DNA of 64,000 nucleotides from DASRDU01 sp046331565 (GCA_046331565.1 JAXLQP010000002.1:1302001-1366000), one strand, 5' to 3'. Counted from the stretch's first letter, positions 20,275-31,461 are shown. The notes: generated by a model from the letters alone, not told the origin. Numbers and translations are program-made.

Positions 20275-21876
20275 TCACTTTGCGGTATTTTCACCGGCTT
20301 CGCGGACAGGCTGGTAAAGAATGTAAAGCGGTTTTTTGTTCATCCACACTGCCCTGAGCCACGCGGGCGCGGTTTTGGGATCGCCGAGCGGTTTGAGTTC
20401 CTTCCGTTCCTTGAATTCGCGGCTGCTGATGGCCAGGTAATCGAACTGATTGTTCGCCGCCCAGTCGCGCAGTTCATCCAGCGATTTCACTTTTGGAATG
20501 AACAGCCACTCCTGACGGCTCAGATAAGCCAGATGCGGCTTGCGCGAAACGATCTTCAGCGAATGTGGCGGCGCGTTTGTGCCGAGAATGTAATCGCGCG
20601 CGCCGATTACTTCATACGGATGGCTGGCCAGAAATTCCTCGGTGCTGGCTCTGGCAATGCTGAATGAACTGACCCACATTGCCAGCACCAGCATGACCGG
20701 AACGAGCGCAAAGGCCGGGTGCGCGAGCCAGCCGCGTTTGCGCGCCAGTTCGAGCAGCCTGAACGCGGCATAAACCGCCAGCCCCGAATAGAGCACCTGA
20801 ATGAAAAAGTAATAGCGCGTCTCCCAGTGATTCAAACCCATCAGCAGAAAGTAGAGCGCCCCCGCCAGCAGCACAAACAGCACGGCCTTTGAGCGTCGTT
20901 CAATTGCTGCGAGCAGCAAACCGGCCAGCGCAAACCAGCCGGTCAACTGGCTGACCAGATCGGTGGTGATGGTGAGTTTCAGACTTTCCCACAGATTGAC
21001 CGGATAATAAGTGATGATGCGCTGCGGATTGTAAAAAAAGACCTCGCCGAAGGAGTGAAAGTATTTCGCCAGTTCGCGCGTGCCGTCCTGATTGGTCTTG
21101 CCGCCAACCAGATCGCCATAAAACACCGTCGCAATGTTCAGATAGTTGGTGTTGTAAAACGGCGAGCCGCGATGCTGCCAGTTCACGTAAAGCCAGGGCG
21201 AAACCGTGACGAAAAAAACAACAAGCAGCAGCGCCGAAAGAATAATCCGCTCGCGCCACGCCACATCGAACAGATTCAGCGCGACGATGCCGCACAAAAA
21301 CACCGCAATCAGAAAGATGCTGTTATAACGTGTCACCCACGCCAGCCCCGTCACCAGCCCGGTCAGCGCCACACGCGCGCGCAAGCTGAACCGCCTGCTT
21401 AAAAACAAAGCCAGCGCCGCCAGCACGAGCGGCAGCGAAAACATATCGGTCGTTGAACTGATCGCAAACTGCGGAAACTGCCCGCCAACCATCACCAGCA
21501 ACGCCGCGCCGAGGCCGATGCGATTATCAAAGAGCCGCGCAAACAACCAGTACGTGAGCCACACCACCAGCGTCCCGCTGATGATTGAAATCCATTTGCC
21601 CGCGATGAAAAGATCGCCGGTCAGCTTTGCCGTGAGCGCCAGCAGCGCGGGATAGCCAGGCCCCTGAAACGGATTTTCAGGAAACCGCCCCGCCGCCACC
21701 CGCTCAGCATCAGGCGCGTAGTAATGATAAAAATCTGTTTCAGTCGCGTAGGTTCCGAACGGGTGGGCGCGGGCGATGAAAACCAGCGTGACGAAATAGG
21801 CCAGACAGAGCAGCAGCGGAAGTGCAGATGGCAGATTGAAGCGTGCCTTTTTCTGCGCTGTTTGCGACTCTGTCAT
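20275..21876 (-). CDS. polytopic membrane glycosyltransferase (GT39/ArnT-like)
   Basis: About 533 residues with some ten hydrophobic spans (LPLLLCLAYFVTLVFIARAHP, then many more) and a soluble C-terminal part. The first loop has YATETDFYHYYAPDAERV. This acidic loop, then GPGYPALLAL, is the pattern of GT39/GT83 enzymes that move a sugar from a polyprenyl phosphate to protein or lipid in the periplasm. The start chosen is ATG 21876; an in-frame TTG at 21903 would place the first residues inside a 20-base palindrome. No strong ribosome site is visible for either. Its neighbours give no clear hint of the acceptor. Confidence 0.75.
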   Translation of the reverse strand: MTESQTAQKKARFNLPSALPLLLCLAYFVTLVFIARAHPFGTYATETDFYHYYAPDAERVAAGRFPENPFQGPGYPALLALTAKLTGDLFIAGKWISIISGTLVVWLTYWLFARLFDNRIGLGAALLVMVGGQFPQFAISSTTDMFSLPLVLAALALFLSRRFSLRARVALTGLVTGLAWVTRYNSIFLIAVFLCGIVALNLFDVAWRERIILSALLLVVFFVTVSPWLYVNWQHRGSPFYNTNYLNIATVFYGDLVGGKTNQDGTRELAKYFHSFGEVFFYNPQRIITYYPVNLWESLKLTITTDLVSQLTGWFALAGLLLAAIERRSKAVLFVLLAGALYFLLMGLNHWETRYYFFIQVLYSGLAVYAAFRLLELARKRGWLAHPAFALVPVMLVLAMWVSSFSIARASTEEFLASHPYEVIGARDYILGTNAPPHSLKIVSRKPHLAYLSRQEWLFIPKVKSLDELRDWAANNQFDYLAISSREFKERKELKPLGDPKTAPAWLRAVWMNKKPLYILYQPVREAGENTAK

Positions 21877-21879
21877 TTC

Positions 21880-21899
21880 AAATTTCAGATCTGAAATTT
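21880..21899. repeat. 20-bp perfect palindrome
   Basis: AAATTTCAGATCTGAAATTT, with itself as reverse complement, directly upstream of the membrane glycosyltransferase ATG. It might be a regulator site or a dispersed AT-rich palindrome like the AAATTTGAAATTT end at 49848-49860. Confidence 0.75.
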
Positions 21900-21910
21900 T
21901 CAATCGGGTC

Positions 21911-23596
21911 TTACAGATTCTTCTTCTTCATTTCGTCCAGCAGGTACTCCGACGCGCGCCACGCAAGGGCCATAATCGTCAGCGTCGGATTCTTGTGCGT
22001 GCCGGAAGCGAACGCGGCGGCGTCAATCACGAAGAGATTTTTCACGTCCCAGGACTGATTGAATTTATTCAGCACCGAAGTCTTTCGGCTGCTGCCCATC
22101 TGCGTTGTTCCCATTTCGTGAATCGAATGGCCGGGCTTGTCCGGTTCATCTGGCAGGCTGATGTCAACGGCTTTCGCCGCGTGAAAGAGTTCTTCGTAAG
22201 TCTGCCGGACGTACTTGAACATGGCGCGGTCATTGTTGTCCCACTGGTAATGAATCTTCAGCACGGGCACGCCCCACTTGTCTTTTTTCTCAGGGTCGAG
22301 TTCGACGAACTTGTTCGGACTCGGCAGCATTTCGCCGTGACAGGCCAGCGACACACGCGTGCCCTGCCAGCGGCGCACTTCCTTCTTGAATTCAGCGCCG
22401 AAGCCGCGCATCCGCTTCGGATTCTTTTCCGGCCTCATGCGGGTGCGGGCCGAAGGTTCGATCTGAAAGCCGCGCACGAAATCGCGTTTTTCATTGGGCC
22501 GGAAGTAACCGAACCAGGGAATGACGATGTGCGAACCGCCAATGCCGTCACCGGCTTCGCGGGTCGTGAAACTCAGATCAGGCAGAAAGGCCGTCGCTCC
22601 GGCATCGAGGTGTTCGATGAAGTTTTTGCCGACCAGTCCGCTGGAATTGGCAATCTTTGAAACCAGCAGCAGCCGCGTGCTTTCAAGCGTGCCGCAACCG
22701 ATCATCACCGCACGCGCTTTGATTTCGCGCTCCTGCCCGCTCGCTTTGTCAATGTAAGTCACGCCGGTCGCCATCCCCTTTTTGTTGACGTTGACGGCGC
22801 GGGCCATCGCATTGGCAAAGAGCGTAAAAGTCTTCGGATATTTTTTGAGCAGTGGCTCGACCTGGCGGAAGGCCGAGTTATAAAACGACCACGTTTCACA
22901 GCCATCATCGCATCCGGCGCAGTAATGGCACTGCGCATAACCGTTGTAGGCTTTGGTGAGCATCGCGCGGCGCACGCGGATTGAGCGAATGCCAATCTTT
23001 TCACCGGCGCGCTTGAGCAGGTAATCGGGACATTTGAGCGCCACCGGCGGCAGAAAGTTATCGCCGTCCGGCAGATCAGGATGATTTTCCTTTGCCCCGC
23101 ACACGCCCATAAAAATTTCGGCCTTGTCGTAATACGGCGCGAGGTCTTTGTATTCAATCGGCCAGTCCAGCCCCTGGCCGTCGCGCGCCCGCATTTTGAA
23201 ATCGGCCTCATTGAAGCGATTGGCAAAACGGCCCCAGAACATCGTGCGCCCGCCGACGTTGCGCGCCCGCATCCATTCATAAGGCAGATCCTGCGGCGTC
23301 GTGTAAGGCTCGTCAGGATTGGCCCAGGGCGCGTAAGGATTCGGCCCGAAAACATACTGCTTTCTGATTGTTTCGGTTCGCGGCTCGCTCTCCTTCAGAC
23401 CGCGATAAGGTTCCTCATAAGGGAACGGATCGTGATAGCCGAAATCCTCATTTTCGCGCCGCCGCGCTCCGGCTTCGAGCATGGCGACCTTCAGCCCCGC
23501 CTGCACCAGCACCCAGGCGGCAGTGCCTCCGGCAGCGCCGGAGCCGACAATCACAACATCGTATTCAGGTTCACTTTTTCCGGTCTGATACCACAT
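21911..23596 (-). CDS. GMC family FAD-dependent oxidoreductase
   Basis: A 561-residue flavoenzyme. The ATG at 23596 puts the FAD-binding strand DVVIVGSGAAGGTAAWVL at residues 13-30 (GxGxxG 18-23), as usual. The frame is open to 23821 upstream, but that part only reads through GCAGGCG repeats. Middle motifs: NVGGRTMFWGRFANR, and CHYCAGCDDGCETWS (a Cys cluster common in this subgroup). The C-terminal catalytic region is HSIHEMGTTQMG and DAAAFASGTHKNPTLTIMALAWR, with the His and Asn/His of the active site. These enzymes oxidise sugar or alcohol groups, such as glucose C2 or C3. It probably feeds 3-keto-sugar chemistry with the Gfo/Idh and DUF1080 genes, but this is inference. No Tat signal is visible. 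Confidence 0.9.
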   Translation of the reverse strand: MWYQTGKSEPEYDVVIVGSGAAGGTAAWVLVQAGLKVAMLEAGARRRENEDFGYHDPFPYEEPYRGLKESEPRTETIRKQYVFGPNPYAPWANPDEPYTTPQDLPYEWMRARNVGGRTMFWGRFANRFNEADFKMRARDGQGLDWPIEYKDLAPYYDKAEIFMGVCGAKENHPDLPDGDNFLPPVALKCPDYLLKRAGEKIGIRSIRVRRAMLTKAYNGYAQCHYCAGCDDGCETWSFYNSAFRQVEPLLKKYPKTFTLFANAMARAVNVNKKGMATGVTYIDKASGQEREIKARAVMIGCGTLESTRLLLVSKIANSSGLVGKNFIEHLDAGATAFLPDLSFTTREAGDGIGGSHIVIPWFGYFRPNEKRDFVRGFQIEPSARTRMRPEKNPKRMRGFGAEFKKEVRRWQGTRVSLACHGEMLPSPNKFVELDPEKKDKWGVPVLKIHYQWDNNDRAMFKYVRQTYEELFHAAKAVDISLPDEPDKPGHSIHEMGTTQMGSSRKTSVLNKFNQSWDVKNLFVIDAAAFASGTHKNPTLTIMALAWRASEYLLDEMKKKNL

Positions 23597-23944
23597 AGAG
23601 TTTTCCTTGACGCTTTTGAATTCAGTAAAGATACCGGGTGGGAAAAGAAAATTCAGACATGACAGCAAACCGCATTGTAATTTTGCCGCCCGCAGCTTGT
23701 CCAGGAAGGTCACCCGAATGCAACCAGGGAGCGCAGCAAACAAGGAACGCAGGCGTCCCGCCTGCTCGTATTTCAATAAAAGCAAGGAGCGCAGGCGTCC
23801 CGCCTGCATAGTTTCAATCAATGCGCTTTTATTGAAACACAGGCAGGCGGGACGCCTGCGCTCCTTGTTTGCTCCCTGTGCAAAAAACAGTGCCCGCGCA
23901 GTGAATCACCACGCGGGCACTGAAAGTCATCAGTGAATCGGATT
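23597..23944. repeat. 348-bp intergenic region with GCAGGCG palindromes
   Basis: No gene. At 23726-23878 there are three copies of GCAGGCG-TCC-CGCCTGC (a 7-bp stem with 3-base loop), two direct and one inverted. Each has a GGAGCG or GGAACG flank, and the whole 23726-23878 stretch forms a larger inverted repeat (CAGGGAGC...CAAGGA with TCCTTG...GCTCCCTG; TTTCAATAAAAGC with GCTTTTATTGAAA). A GC stem (GTGCCCGCGCAGTG / CACCACGCGGGCAC, 23891-23921) lies after the receptor stop and could end its transcript. Confidence 0.8.
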
Positions 23945-26900
23945 TCAGAACTGATAGCGGAGCGCAAACTGGATGTTGCGTTCGCTGCTCTTGTTCAGAA
24001 TCTTGCCGAAGGTGCCGCTGCGCGGATTGGTATCCGGGCCGCTCCAGTTCGGGTGATTCACCCAGTTGAAGGCCTCGGCGCGGAACTGAATGACGTGCCG
24101 CTCCGAAAGGTTGAAATCCTTCAGCAGGCCGATGTTGTGATTCTGGAAGCCCGGCCCGTAAAGGTAATTGCGTGAATTCTGTGTGCTGAAAGTCCCCGCT
24201 GTCGGAGCCGTGAAGATCGAAGAGCCGTCAGCATTCTTGACCGCAAACCAGTAATTGGCCTGGGCACTGCTCGACGCGAACTTCTTGTCGCCGCTATCCA
24301 GCGTCGGGTTGCCGTTGATGATCCAGAGCTGCGACCCGCTGCCCGGCCCGACGCCGGCGAAATCATCGCCCGTCGCAATCGAGAACGGCGTTCCGGTCTG
24401 GAACTGCGACACGCCGCTCAGCGTCCAGCCGCCCAGCAGCTTGCCCGCCAGCGTGGCCTTGTCCTTGAAGAACGGCAACTGGTAGATGAAGTTGATCACC
24501 AGCGCGTGCCGACGATCAAAGTCTGAAGGCCCGTACAGGTTGCTGGCATCAAACGCATTCGGAATGATGTCGCGCTGCGCCGAACCGTCGTCCTTCGATT
24601 TCGACAGCGTGTAGGCCAGGCCGAAGCTGAAGCCCTGAGTAAAGCGGCGGTTGGCCGCAATCTGCAATCCGTTGTAACGCGAACTGGCCTCATTGTTCGT
24701 GCGGCGAATCGTGTTGTACCCCTTGAACGGACGCAGGAAGTCAGGATTGATGCGGCCCAGTGACGTGGTATTGGGATCAATAAACGCGCACTGACCGTTC
24801 GGGCAGGTGCCGACCGGCAACTGGTTGATGTTGCGTTCACGCTGAGCGTGCAGTCCGCGACGGCCCACATAGCCGACTTCAACTGTCGTATTGAAGCCGA
24901 TTTCACGCTGGAACATGACGTTCCAGGCCCACGCTTCAGGATTCTTGAAGATCCGATCCTGAGTCGTGATGTTCTGGGTAAAGGCGCGGTTGGTTCCGCC
25001 GCCGGGATTATCAACGCTGCCATTCGAGATGGAAACGATGGGCTGGAACGGCGGGTTGCCGCCGAGGAAGACCGAATCGCTGACGCCCAGACGGGTCAGG
25101 AAGCGGCCCGCACCGGCGCGAATCACGTTCTTTTCGTTCAGCGCATAGGCAATACCCACACGCGGCTGGAAGGTATCCCAGACGTGAATGTCTGAGTACT
25201 GCTTGTCCACACCCCGGAAGAGGAAGTCGAATTGTCCGGTGTTCGCCACCGGCACACGACCTGCTCCTTTGGCCGCATCAGGCCAGCCGTCACCCGGAAT
25301 CACCAGACCGTTGTAACGCGACTTGAGATCGCTCGTCAGCACAAAACCGGTGGCCGGATCAAGTTTGGCGGCGAGGGCCGGATCGTAGAAGCGTTCATCA
25401 AAGACCGCCATGTTGCGCCACAGGCTGTAATACGGCTGAATGATTGAATGACGCAGACCGAGTTCAAAACGCAGTTTCGGCGTCGCCTTCCAGCCGTCCT
25501 GAATGAACCATTCGTACATATGCCCGCGATAGGGCGTGTAGGAACGGTTGTCAATTTCAGCGTATGAACTGAACCGGCCAATCGCCGCGTTGGCCACGTC
25601 AAGGCCGGTGCCGCCGACGCCATTGCGGAACTCAAAACGTCCGTTCTGGTTGTTGGTGCCGCCGGGCACGCCGCTGACGTTGATCTGATCGAAGTCGTTT
25701 TCACCAGCGCGCTCAAACAGGAAGCCCGCCTTGAGCGTGTGGTTGCCGCGAATGTTGGTGATGTTGTCTGACAACTGATAGACCGGCCCCTTCGAACTGG
25801 ACGGATACGGGCCGCCATCAAGGTCAGTAAAGACGCTGCCGAAGTTGACGGTCGGAATCTTGTCAAAGATTTCCTTGTTGTTCGGGAAGATGTACGGATA
25901 GGTAATACCGTACTGGCTGCGCTTGTAAGCGCCGCTGCGCGTGTCAACGGCGATGAAGACCTGGTCGCGGCTGGCGGCGAGCAGCAGTTCGTTGACCCAG
26001 GTCGGTGAAAGCGTCCAGACCCAGCCGAGCGAGGTCGTCTGGTTCGGACGATCAATGATCTGCGGCGCGCGGTCGGTGTTGGCGCGGAATGCGCTCACGC
26101 CCACGTAGTGATAAAGCTGAGCGCGCCACTTGAACTGATTTTTCTCGTTCGGATAGTAATCAATCGAGATCGTATCCTTGCGCTGATCGTCAGTGGTCGG
26201 ACGCGACTGCGTGAAGTTCGCCGTACCGGACTGCAGGCCTGCTACCGGCACGGGATAGGCATTCAGCAGCGCCAGTCCCTGCGGCGAGGTGCAGGTCACG
26301 GTCACACCGCATCCAGCCGAACCGGCCTTCGGAATGATGTTGCCCTGATAAGGCTGACCGGTCAGCGGATCAGTGATCGTCACGACCTTCTTGTAAAAAG
26401 CATTGTTCGGATCGAGCAGTTCGCTGAAATCGCCGTTGCGCATTTTAACGGTCGGCACCGCAGTCAGCGTCGTTGAGGTCTGACGCTGCTTGACCCATTC
26501 CTGACCCCACAGCCAGAAAAGCTTGCTGCGATCCTTGTTGAAATTCGTCCCCGGAATGATGACCGGGCCGTTCAGGTTGTAACCATACTGGTTATAAGTG
26601 AACGGGCTGGGACGGCAGTTGTCGAGTTTCGGATTGGCATTGCAATCGCCAAGTCCGAGTTTGTTGCGGTTGAAGCTGTTGGCATTGAGCGCGGCATTAC
26701 GCAGAAATTCATAAGCCGTGCCGTGAAAATCCTTCGTTCCGCTTTTGGTCACAATGCGCACCTGACCGCCTGCTGAACGTCCATATTCGGCGTTGTAGTT
26801 GGCCGTCAGAATCTGCACTTCCTGCGTCGAGTCAGCATCGGCCACGCCGATGGAAGTGCCGTTTGAACGGGTGCGCACGGCGACGGCGCCATCGAAGGTA

Positions 26901-27490
26901 ATCAGGTTGTCCTGAGTGCGCGAGCCGTTGATGTTCAGACCGCCGGTCGAAAGACCGAAGCTGAAGCCGCCCAGCGCGCCGCCGTTAACGCCCGGCTTGA
27001 GCAGGGCGAGGAAAAGCGGGTTGCGTCCGTTGAGCTGGATGTACTGAATCTGTTTGCCTTCAACCACTGTGCCGACGGTGGCCGTTTCGGTCTGCACAGT
27101 ACTGGTTGAAGCTGTCACGTTGACGACTTCGGTCAGTTGCCCGGTTTGCAGCGAAACGTCCGAAGTGGATGGCACGTTCGGGTCAAGCTTTTTGCCGGTT
27201 TCCTTGTAAGCCTTGAACCCGGCAGCCTCAACAGTAATGGAATAAAGTCCTGGGGGAAGCTGGGTTACAACATAATAGCCTTCGTTGTTGGTCGTGGTCG
27301 TGCGCTCGAAATCTCTGGCTTCGCTCTTGACCACCACTTTGGCATTGGCCACTACCGCCCCTGCCTGATCGCGTACAAAACCGGAAAGCTGAGTATTGTC
27401 AGACTGTGCGAATGCGACAAGCGCACTCAGGAGGAGAATCAGTCCGACACTCAGAATCTGCCCGGTGATTCTGACCCTGCTGATATTCAT
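23945..27490 (-). CDS. TonB-dependent receptor with carboxypeptidase-regulatory-like N-terminal domain (Oar-like)
   Basis: A 1181-residue outer-membrane protein. ATG 27490 has GGAGGT ahead of it on the minus strand; the longer frame to 27526 has none. A signal peptide ends near Q29 (LLSALVAFAQ). Residues 33-115 form a CarboxypepD_reg-like beta sandwich (LSGFVRDQAGAVVANAKVVV ... LPPGLYSITVEAAGF). The plug follows (NGSRTQDNLITFDGAV; YNAEYGRSAGGQVRIVTKSGTKDFHG), then a long beta barrel. The last residue is Phe in ALRYQF, the usual outer-membrane assembly signal. This Oar-like group is greatly expanded in acidobacteria and is thought to take up oligosaccharides or peptides. It is divergent from the dehydrogenase cluster, with 398 bases between them. 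Confidence 0.93.
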   Translation of the reverse strand: MNISRVRITGQILSVGLILLLSALVAFAQSDNTQLSGFVRDQAGAVVANAKVVVKSEARDFERTTTTNNEGYYVVTQLPPGLYSITVEAAGFKAYKETGKKLDPNVPSTSDVSLQTGQLTEVVNVTASTSTVQTETATVGTVVEGKQIQYIQLNGRNPLFLALLKPGVNGGALGGFSFGLSTGGLNINGSRTQDNLITFDGAVAVRTRSNGTSIGVADADSTQEVQILTANYNAEYGRSAGGQVRIVTKSGTKDFHGTAYEFLRNAALNANSFNRNKLGLGDCNANPKLDNCRPSPFTYNQYGYNLNGPVIIPGTNFNKDRSKLFWLWGQEWVKQRQTSTTLTAVPTVKMRNGDFSELLDPNNAFYKKVVTITDPLTGQPYQGNIIPKAGSAGCGVTVTCTSPQGLALLNAYPVPVAGLQSGTANFTQSRPTTDDQRKDTISIDYYPNEKNQFKWRAQLYHYVGVSAFRANTDRAPQIIDRPNQTTSLGWVWTLSPTWVNELLLAASRDQVFIAVDTRSGAYKRSQYGITYPYIFPNNKEIFDKIPTVNFGSVFTDLDGGPYPSSSKGPVYQLSDNITNIRGNHTLKAGFLFERAGENDFDQINVSGVPGGTNNQNGRFEFRNGVGGTGLDVANAAIGRFSSYAEIDNRSYTPYRGHMYEWFIQDGWKATPKLRFELGLRHSIIQPYYSLWRNMAVFDERFYDPALAAKLDPATGFVLTSDLKSRYNGLVIPGDGWPDAAKGAGRVPVANTGQFDFLFRGVDKQYSDIHVWDTFQPRVGIAYALNEKNVIRAGAGRFLTRLGVSDSVFLGGNPPFQPIVSISNGSVDNPGGGTNRAFTQNITTQDRIFKNPEAWAWNVMFQREIGFNTTVEVGYVGRRGLHAQRERNINQLPVGTCPNGQCAFIDPNTTSLGRINPDFLRPFKGYNTIRRTNNEASSRYNGLQIAANRRFTQGFSFGLAYTLSKSKDDGSAQRDIIPNAFDASNLYGPSDFDRRHALVINFIYQLPFFKDKATLAGKLLGGWTLSGVSQFQTGTPFSIATGDDFAGVGPGSGSQLWIINGNPTLDSGDKKFASSSAQANYWFAVKNADGSSIFTAPTAGTFSTQNSRNYLYGPGFQNHNIGLLKDFNLSERHVIQFRAEAFNWVNHPNWSGPDTNPRSGTFGKILNKSSERNIQFALRYQF

Positions 27491-27888
27491 CAATGACCTC
27501 CGTTTCTCGATACGGGATGACCGCACTCCTCACGCCGGAAGCGGGTGAAATGACGGCCAGCAGCAACCTGGAATTGCAGAGCGCTGCCAATGTTGATTGA
27601 GAAAACTGCCTGAAAGCGCGTTTCGCATCAGAACTGTTTTCGGAATGTGAAGGAAAGCTTTCGACCCAGCAGGAGCATTGAGGCCGCCCTTGCGGGCTTT
27701 AATAATTTCGTGGCCCTGATCCGATCTGACCTCAATGGACTGCGGATTATCCAGATGGTTTGACCAGATGTCAACCCGCGAGTATGCTTGTCCGCGTTTC
27801 AGCAGGTGAAGCCGGTAAAACAGCTTCCTTGATTAATTTCGGGCTTCCTTTCCATCAACCATTTTCGGCAATTCGGGAGGATTACGGC
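27491..27888. promoter_or_regulatory. 398-bp divergent control region
   Basis: Separates the TonB receptor (minus) from the first Gfo/Idh gene (plus). It holds the receptor's GGAGG ribosome site, a GC hairpin GCCC-TTGC-GGGC with TTT (about 27687-27701), a promoter at 27760-27788 facing the dehydrogenase, and GGGAGG before 27889. Shared regulation of receptor and dehydrogenase is possible; no operator is recognisable. Confidence 0.5.
27760..27788 (+). promoter_or_regulatory. sigma70-like promoter of the Gfo/Idh cluster
   Basis: TTGACC (27760-27765), 17-base spacer, TATGCT (27783-27788), about 100 bases before the ATG. Match is 5/6 and 4/6. Confidence 0.5.
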
Positions 27889-29265
<1,377 letters not shown>

Positions 29266-29274
29266 TCACGCAGG

Positions 29275-29311
29275 GAGCGGAAAGAATCCGGCTCAGGGAT
29301 TCTTTCCGCTC
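29275..29311 (+). terminator. intercistronic hairpin between the two Gfo/Idh genes
   Basis: A perfect 15-bp stem, GAGCGGAAAGAATCC (29275-29289) with 29297-29311, and a 7-base loop. No T-run follows, so it could lower downstream expression or stabilise the upstream message more than end transcription. Confidence 0.55.
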
Positions 29312-29336
29312 TGCTGACGGATTTCACCCGCACGTT

Positions 29337-30686
29337 ATGTCCGAAAAAAAATCCCGCCGTGACTTTCTCAGGCAAACCGGAGCAGGCGCAGCCGCACTGA
29401 CGGCTGGTGTTGTGCTGCCTGTTGAGCAGGCTTCAGCGCAGACCGGCAGAGCCAGGCAGAGCTTTGCGACCGGGCGCGTCATCGGCGCAAATGACCGCAT
29501 CAATGTTGGCTTCATTGGTTGCGGCGGGCGCATGAACACGCACCTTGATTACGTTGTGCGCCGCACCGGAGAGAAAGGCGACGTGCAGCCCGTCGCCGTC
29601 TGCGACATTTACGAAAAGCGCAAGCAGTCGGCCCGTGAACGCGCCGGAGTTGATGTGAAATCGGTTCACCACGACTTCCGCGAACTGTGCGCGCGAAAGG
29701 ACATTGATGTGGTCGTCATCGCTTCGCCCGATCACTGGCATCACGGGCATGCGATGGCCGCGCTCAGGGCGGGCAAAGATGTCTATCTGGAAAAGCCGTT
29801 CACTTACACGATTGAAGAAGCCGGAGAGATTGCCGCATCAGTCAGAACCGGCAAACGCATCCTGCAGGTCGGCAGCCAGTACGCTTCATTCGATCATTTC
29901 TGGAAAGCGAAGAAAGCCATCAGTGACGGGCTGATTGGTCAGGTCGTGTGGGCGACTGCCGGGTACGGGCGCAACGCGAACAAGGAAGGCGGCGAATGGA
30001 ATTACGCCATTGACGCCGACGCGAGCAAAAAAAACATTGACTGGAACGCCTTCCTCGGCCCGGCGCGACGGCAGCCCTTCAGCGCCGAGCGTTACTTTCG
30101 CTGGCGCAAGTACTGGGATTTTTCAGGCGGCATTGCGACCGATCTGTTCTATCACGCGCTCGCACCGCTTGTGATGGCGACGGGGCAGCCGTTTCCTGAA
30201 CGGGTTTCATCTTCCGGCGGCATTTACGTGCAGAAAGACCGCGAAGTGCCCGACACGTTTTTTATGAACGTGGATTATCCCGGCTTCAACGTGCAGTTGT
30301 CGTGTTCAGTGGCGAGCGGCGCGGCTCCGCTCGTTGCGCTCAACGGCACCGAAGGCCGCATCATCGTGGCGCGCAACGGCGAGGACTTCAGCCACAGTTT
30401 TATCGAAGTCATCCCTGACCGCGAATACCGCAAAGAGTTCAAACAGAAAACCGGCGACGAGAAACTGAACATTGAATGCCGCCCGAATGCGCGCGGCGGG
30501 CATCCGCACATGGACAACTTTCTGGACTGTGTGCGCAGCCGCCAGGAACCGAACCTCGGCGCTGACCTCGGCTATCGCGTGATGACCGCGATTCGGATGG
30601 GTGTTGACGCTTACCGCCAGAATGTCACGCTCTTCTGGGATCGCCAGCGCGAACGGGCCGTGAGCAAACCATTAACCAGAGCATAG
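29337..30686 (+). CDS. Gfo/Idh/MocA oxidoreductase with Tat signal (2)
   Basis: A 449-residue paralogue of the preceding gene. Tat signal KKSRRDFLRQTGAGAAALTAGVV at residues 3-25. Rossmann motifs INVGFIGCGGRMN, DVVVIASPDHWHHGHAM and the EKPFTYT loop (EKP triad). It shares GGIATDLFYHALAPL and DREVPDTFF with its neighbour, and both have FATGRV(I/L)GANDRIN after the signal, so a tandem duplication followed by divergence is likely. The two may act on different ring positions or in opposite directions. The DUF1080 gene follows 19 bases later. Confidence 0.9.
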   Translation: MSEKKSRRDFLRQTGAGAAALTAGVVLPVEQASAQTGRARQSFATGRVIGANDRINVGFIGCGGRMNTHLDYVVRRTGEKGDVQPVAVCDIYEKRKQSARERAGVDVKSVHHDFRELCARKDIDVVVIASPDHWHHGHAMAALRAGKDVYLEKPFTYTIEEAGEIAASVRTGKRILQVGSQYASFDHFWKAKKAISDGLIGQVVWATAGYGRNANKEGGEWNYAIDADASKKNIDWNAFLGPARRQPFSAERYFRWRKYWDFSGGIATDLFYHALAPLVMATGQPFPERVSSSGGIYVQKDREVPDTFFMNVDYPGFNVQLSCSVASGAAPLVALNGTEGRIIVARNGEDFSHSFIEVIPDREYRKEFKQKTGDEKLNIECRPNARGGHPHMDNFLDCVRSRQEPNLGADLGYRVMTAIRMGVDAYRQNVTLFWDRQRERAVSKPLTRA

Positions 30687-30705
30687 CAGGGACAGTTATC
30701 AATCC

Positions 30706-31461
30706 ATGCCACAGAAATCACTGCTGCTGATTGCGCTGATTGCAGTCAGCTTTGTTTGTACCTCCTGTACCAAATCGGCTTCCACTACTTCCAACACGCT
30801 GACCGAGGCCGAAAAGGCTGAAGGCTGGCATCTGCTCTTTGATGGCCAAACCCTGAACGGCTGGCGCGGCTTTCACCAGCAGACCGTTCCGGCAGCGTGG
30901 AAGGTTGAAGACAATGCGCTCGCCAAAATTCCGATGGGCAAAAATGCCGAAGGCAAGGTGATCGAAGGCCCCGACCTGATTACGACCGATCAGTACGGCG
31001 ATTTCGAGCTGCAGCTTGAATGGAAGATCAGCAAAGGCGGCAACAGCGGCATCAAGTATCTCGTGTCAGAGGATCAGCCGAAAGAGGGCGGGCACGCCGT
31101 CAGCTTTGAAATGCAGGTGATTGATGACGACAATCATCCTGATGCGACCAAAGGCATCAACGGCAACCGTGCCGCCGGGGCGCTTTACGATCTGCTTCCG
31201 GCCACCCACAAGACACTCAAACCTGTCGGTGAATACAACCAGGTGCGCCTCATCAAAAAAGGCACGCACATCGAACACTGGCTGAACGGTGTCAAAGTGC
31301 TGGAATTCGATCAGGGCAGTCCCGAACTCAAAGCCGCCATCGCCCAAAGCAAATTCAGAGACAAACCCGGATTCGGTGAAGCGCAGAAAGGCTACATTCT
31401 GTTGCAGGATCACGGTGACGCCGTCTGGTATCGCAACATCAAAATCCGCGAACTGAAGTAA
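30706..31461 (+). CDS. DUF1080 / 3-keto-disaccharide hydrolase lipoprotein
   Basis: 251 residues. The signal peptide MPQKSLLLIALIAVSF ends in lipobox CTSC, so it is a membrane-anchored lipoprotein. The DUF1080 (concanavalin-like) domain starts at GWHLLFDGQTLNGWRG and includes the hallmark GDFELQLEWKISKGGNSGIKY and GALYDLLPATHKTLKPVGEYNQVRL, ending with GYILLQDHGDAVWYRNIKIREL. Members of this family hydrolyse 3-keto-glucosides by elimination. Its place directly after two Gfo/Idh oxidoreductases fits a route that oxidises C3, cleaves the glycoside and reduces the product. The enzyme role is from family knowledge; the substrate is unknown. Confidence 0.9.
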   Translation: MPQKSLLLIALIAVSFVCTSCTKSASTTSNTLTEAEKAEGWHLLFDGQTLNGWRGFHQQTVPAAWKVEDNALAKIPMGKNAEGKVIEGPDLITTDQYGDFELQLEWKISKGGNSGIKYLVSEDQPKEGGHAVSFEMQVIDDDNHPDATKGINGNRAAGALYDLLPATHKTLKPVGEYNQVRLIKKGTHIEHWLNGVKVLEFDQGSPELKAAIAQSKFRDKPGFGEAQKGYILLQDHGDAVWYRNIKIRELK

